6,910 nucleotides of DNA, taken from assembly GCA_030043395.1 (NCBI GenBank), contig JASHXW010000197.1, positions 1 to 6,910 of the forward strand, read 5' to 3'. The notes beneath the pieces are model-generated. The model searched no databases and was not told the DNA's origin. It saw only the letters and a list, made by a program, of their open reading frames with translations. The stretch is from Streptosporangiaceae bacterium. GTDB taxonomy: Bacteria > Actinomycetota > Actinomycetes > Streptosporangiales > Streptosporangiaceae. The number at the start of each line of letters is the position of its first letter. Within the stretch, counting starts at the first letter, position 1. Shown in pieces: positions 6,645 to 6,910 of this stretch. The translations under genes were made by a program, and so were the position numbers.

Positions 6645-6910
6645 ATGCATCCGACGCCTGCGTTCGCCACTGACCCAGCTACGGCCGCCTACTACGACCG
6701 GCGAGCGGCCGAGTATGACGAGTGGTACACCGGCGACGGGCTCTTCGCCGTCCGGGACCGGCCTGGCTGGCACGATGAGGTCGGCCAGGTGGTCGCTCTG
6801 GTGCAGGGCCTGCCGCCCGCGCGGACGCTCGACGTCGCCTGCGGCACCGGGTTCCTGACCAGGCACCTGCGGGGGTTCGTTGTCGGCGTCGACCAGAGCC
6901 CGGCCATGGT
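6645..6910 (+). CDS. Class I SAM-dependent methyltransferase (3' end outside window)
   Basis: The first 88 residues are present and the frame is open to the window edge. The opening AAYYDRRAAEYDEWY is the usual N-terminal helix of ubiquinone/menaquinone-type (UbiE-like) small-molecule methyltransferases. SAM-binding motif I follows as LDVACGTGFLT, and then GVDQSPAM, where the acidic residue at the end of strand 2 should bind the SAM ribose. The substrate cannot be predicted from this part. An in-frame TGA at 6615-6617 limits the start, making ATG 6645 the first normal start. The GGAGG at 6638-6642 is strong but only two bases from the ATG, an unusually short spacing. It is 65 bases beyond the LLM oxidoreductase, and no functional link to it is visible. 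Confidence 0.88.
   Translation, partial: MHPTPAFATDPATAAYYDRRAAEYDEWYTGDGLFAVRDRPGWHDEVGQVVALVQGLPPARTLDVACGTGFLTRHLRGFVVGVDQSPAM

Noticed and set aside
6189..6866. Minus-strand open frame over the LLM gene end and the methyltransferase start
   Set aside because: The + strand encodes LLM and SAM-binding motifs here. The minus frame has no recognisable features.

Overview
The window is GC-rich throughout, with strong G/C bias at third codon positions. It is densely packed, and every credible gene lies on the + strand. A putative F420-dependent luciferase-like oxidoreductase, a PucR-type regulator and a TTG start all fit an actinobacterium. No species can be named from the sequence alone. There are seven genes, with the first and last cut by the window edges. 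I see no tRNA, rRNA, CRISPR array, insertion sequence or phage gene.

Positions 1-1260 hold the C-terminal part of a PucR-family transcriptional regulator. A gene-free stretch of 134 bases follows. It has a perfect 17-base inverted repeat over the regulator's stop codon and a weak promoter-like sequence. Positions 1395-4854 hold three tightly packed genes: a calcineurin-like metallophosphoesterase, a cytoplasmic NodB/CE4-fold amidohydrolase (begun at TTG and overlapping the previous gene by 14 bases), and a 12-helix APC-superfamily permease 15 bases further on. These three almost certainly form one transcript. With the regulator beside them, they look like an uptake-and-hydrolysis unit for a small nitrogen compound. 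A cyclic imide, a hydantoin- or allantoin-like ring, or another amide would all fit. The substrate is inference only.

Positions 4893-5666 encode a nucleotidyltransferase-fold protein resembling AbiEii-type proteins but with no antitoxin partner next to it. Positions 5734-6579 encode an LLM-class oxidoreductase that probably uses F420. From 6645 to the end is the start of a class I SAM-dependent methyltransferase. These last three genes are separated by 38-67 bases. They may be read through from upstream or be independent; nothing in their sequences ties them to the hydrolase/permease unit.

The best candidates for something under-described are the regulator/phosphoesterase/CE4 hydrolase/permease neighbourhood as a possible catabolic module, the unusual phosphoesterase (large insert, GND instead of GNH), and the orphan nucleotidyltransferase. 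None is proven by sequence alone.
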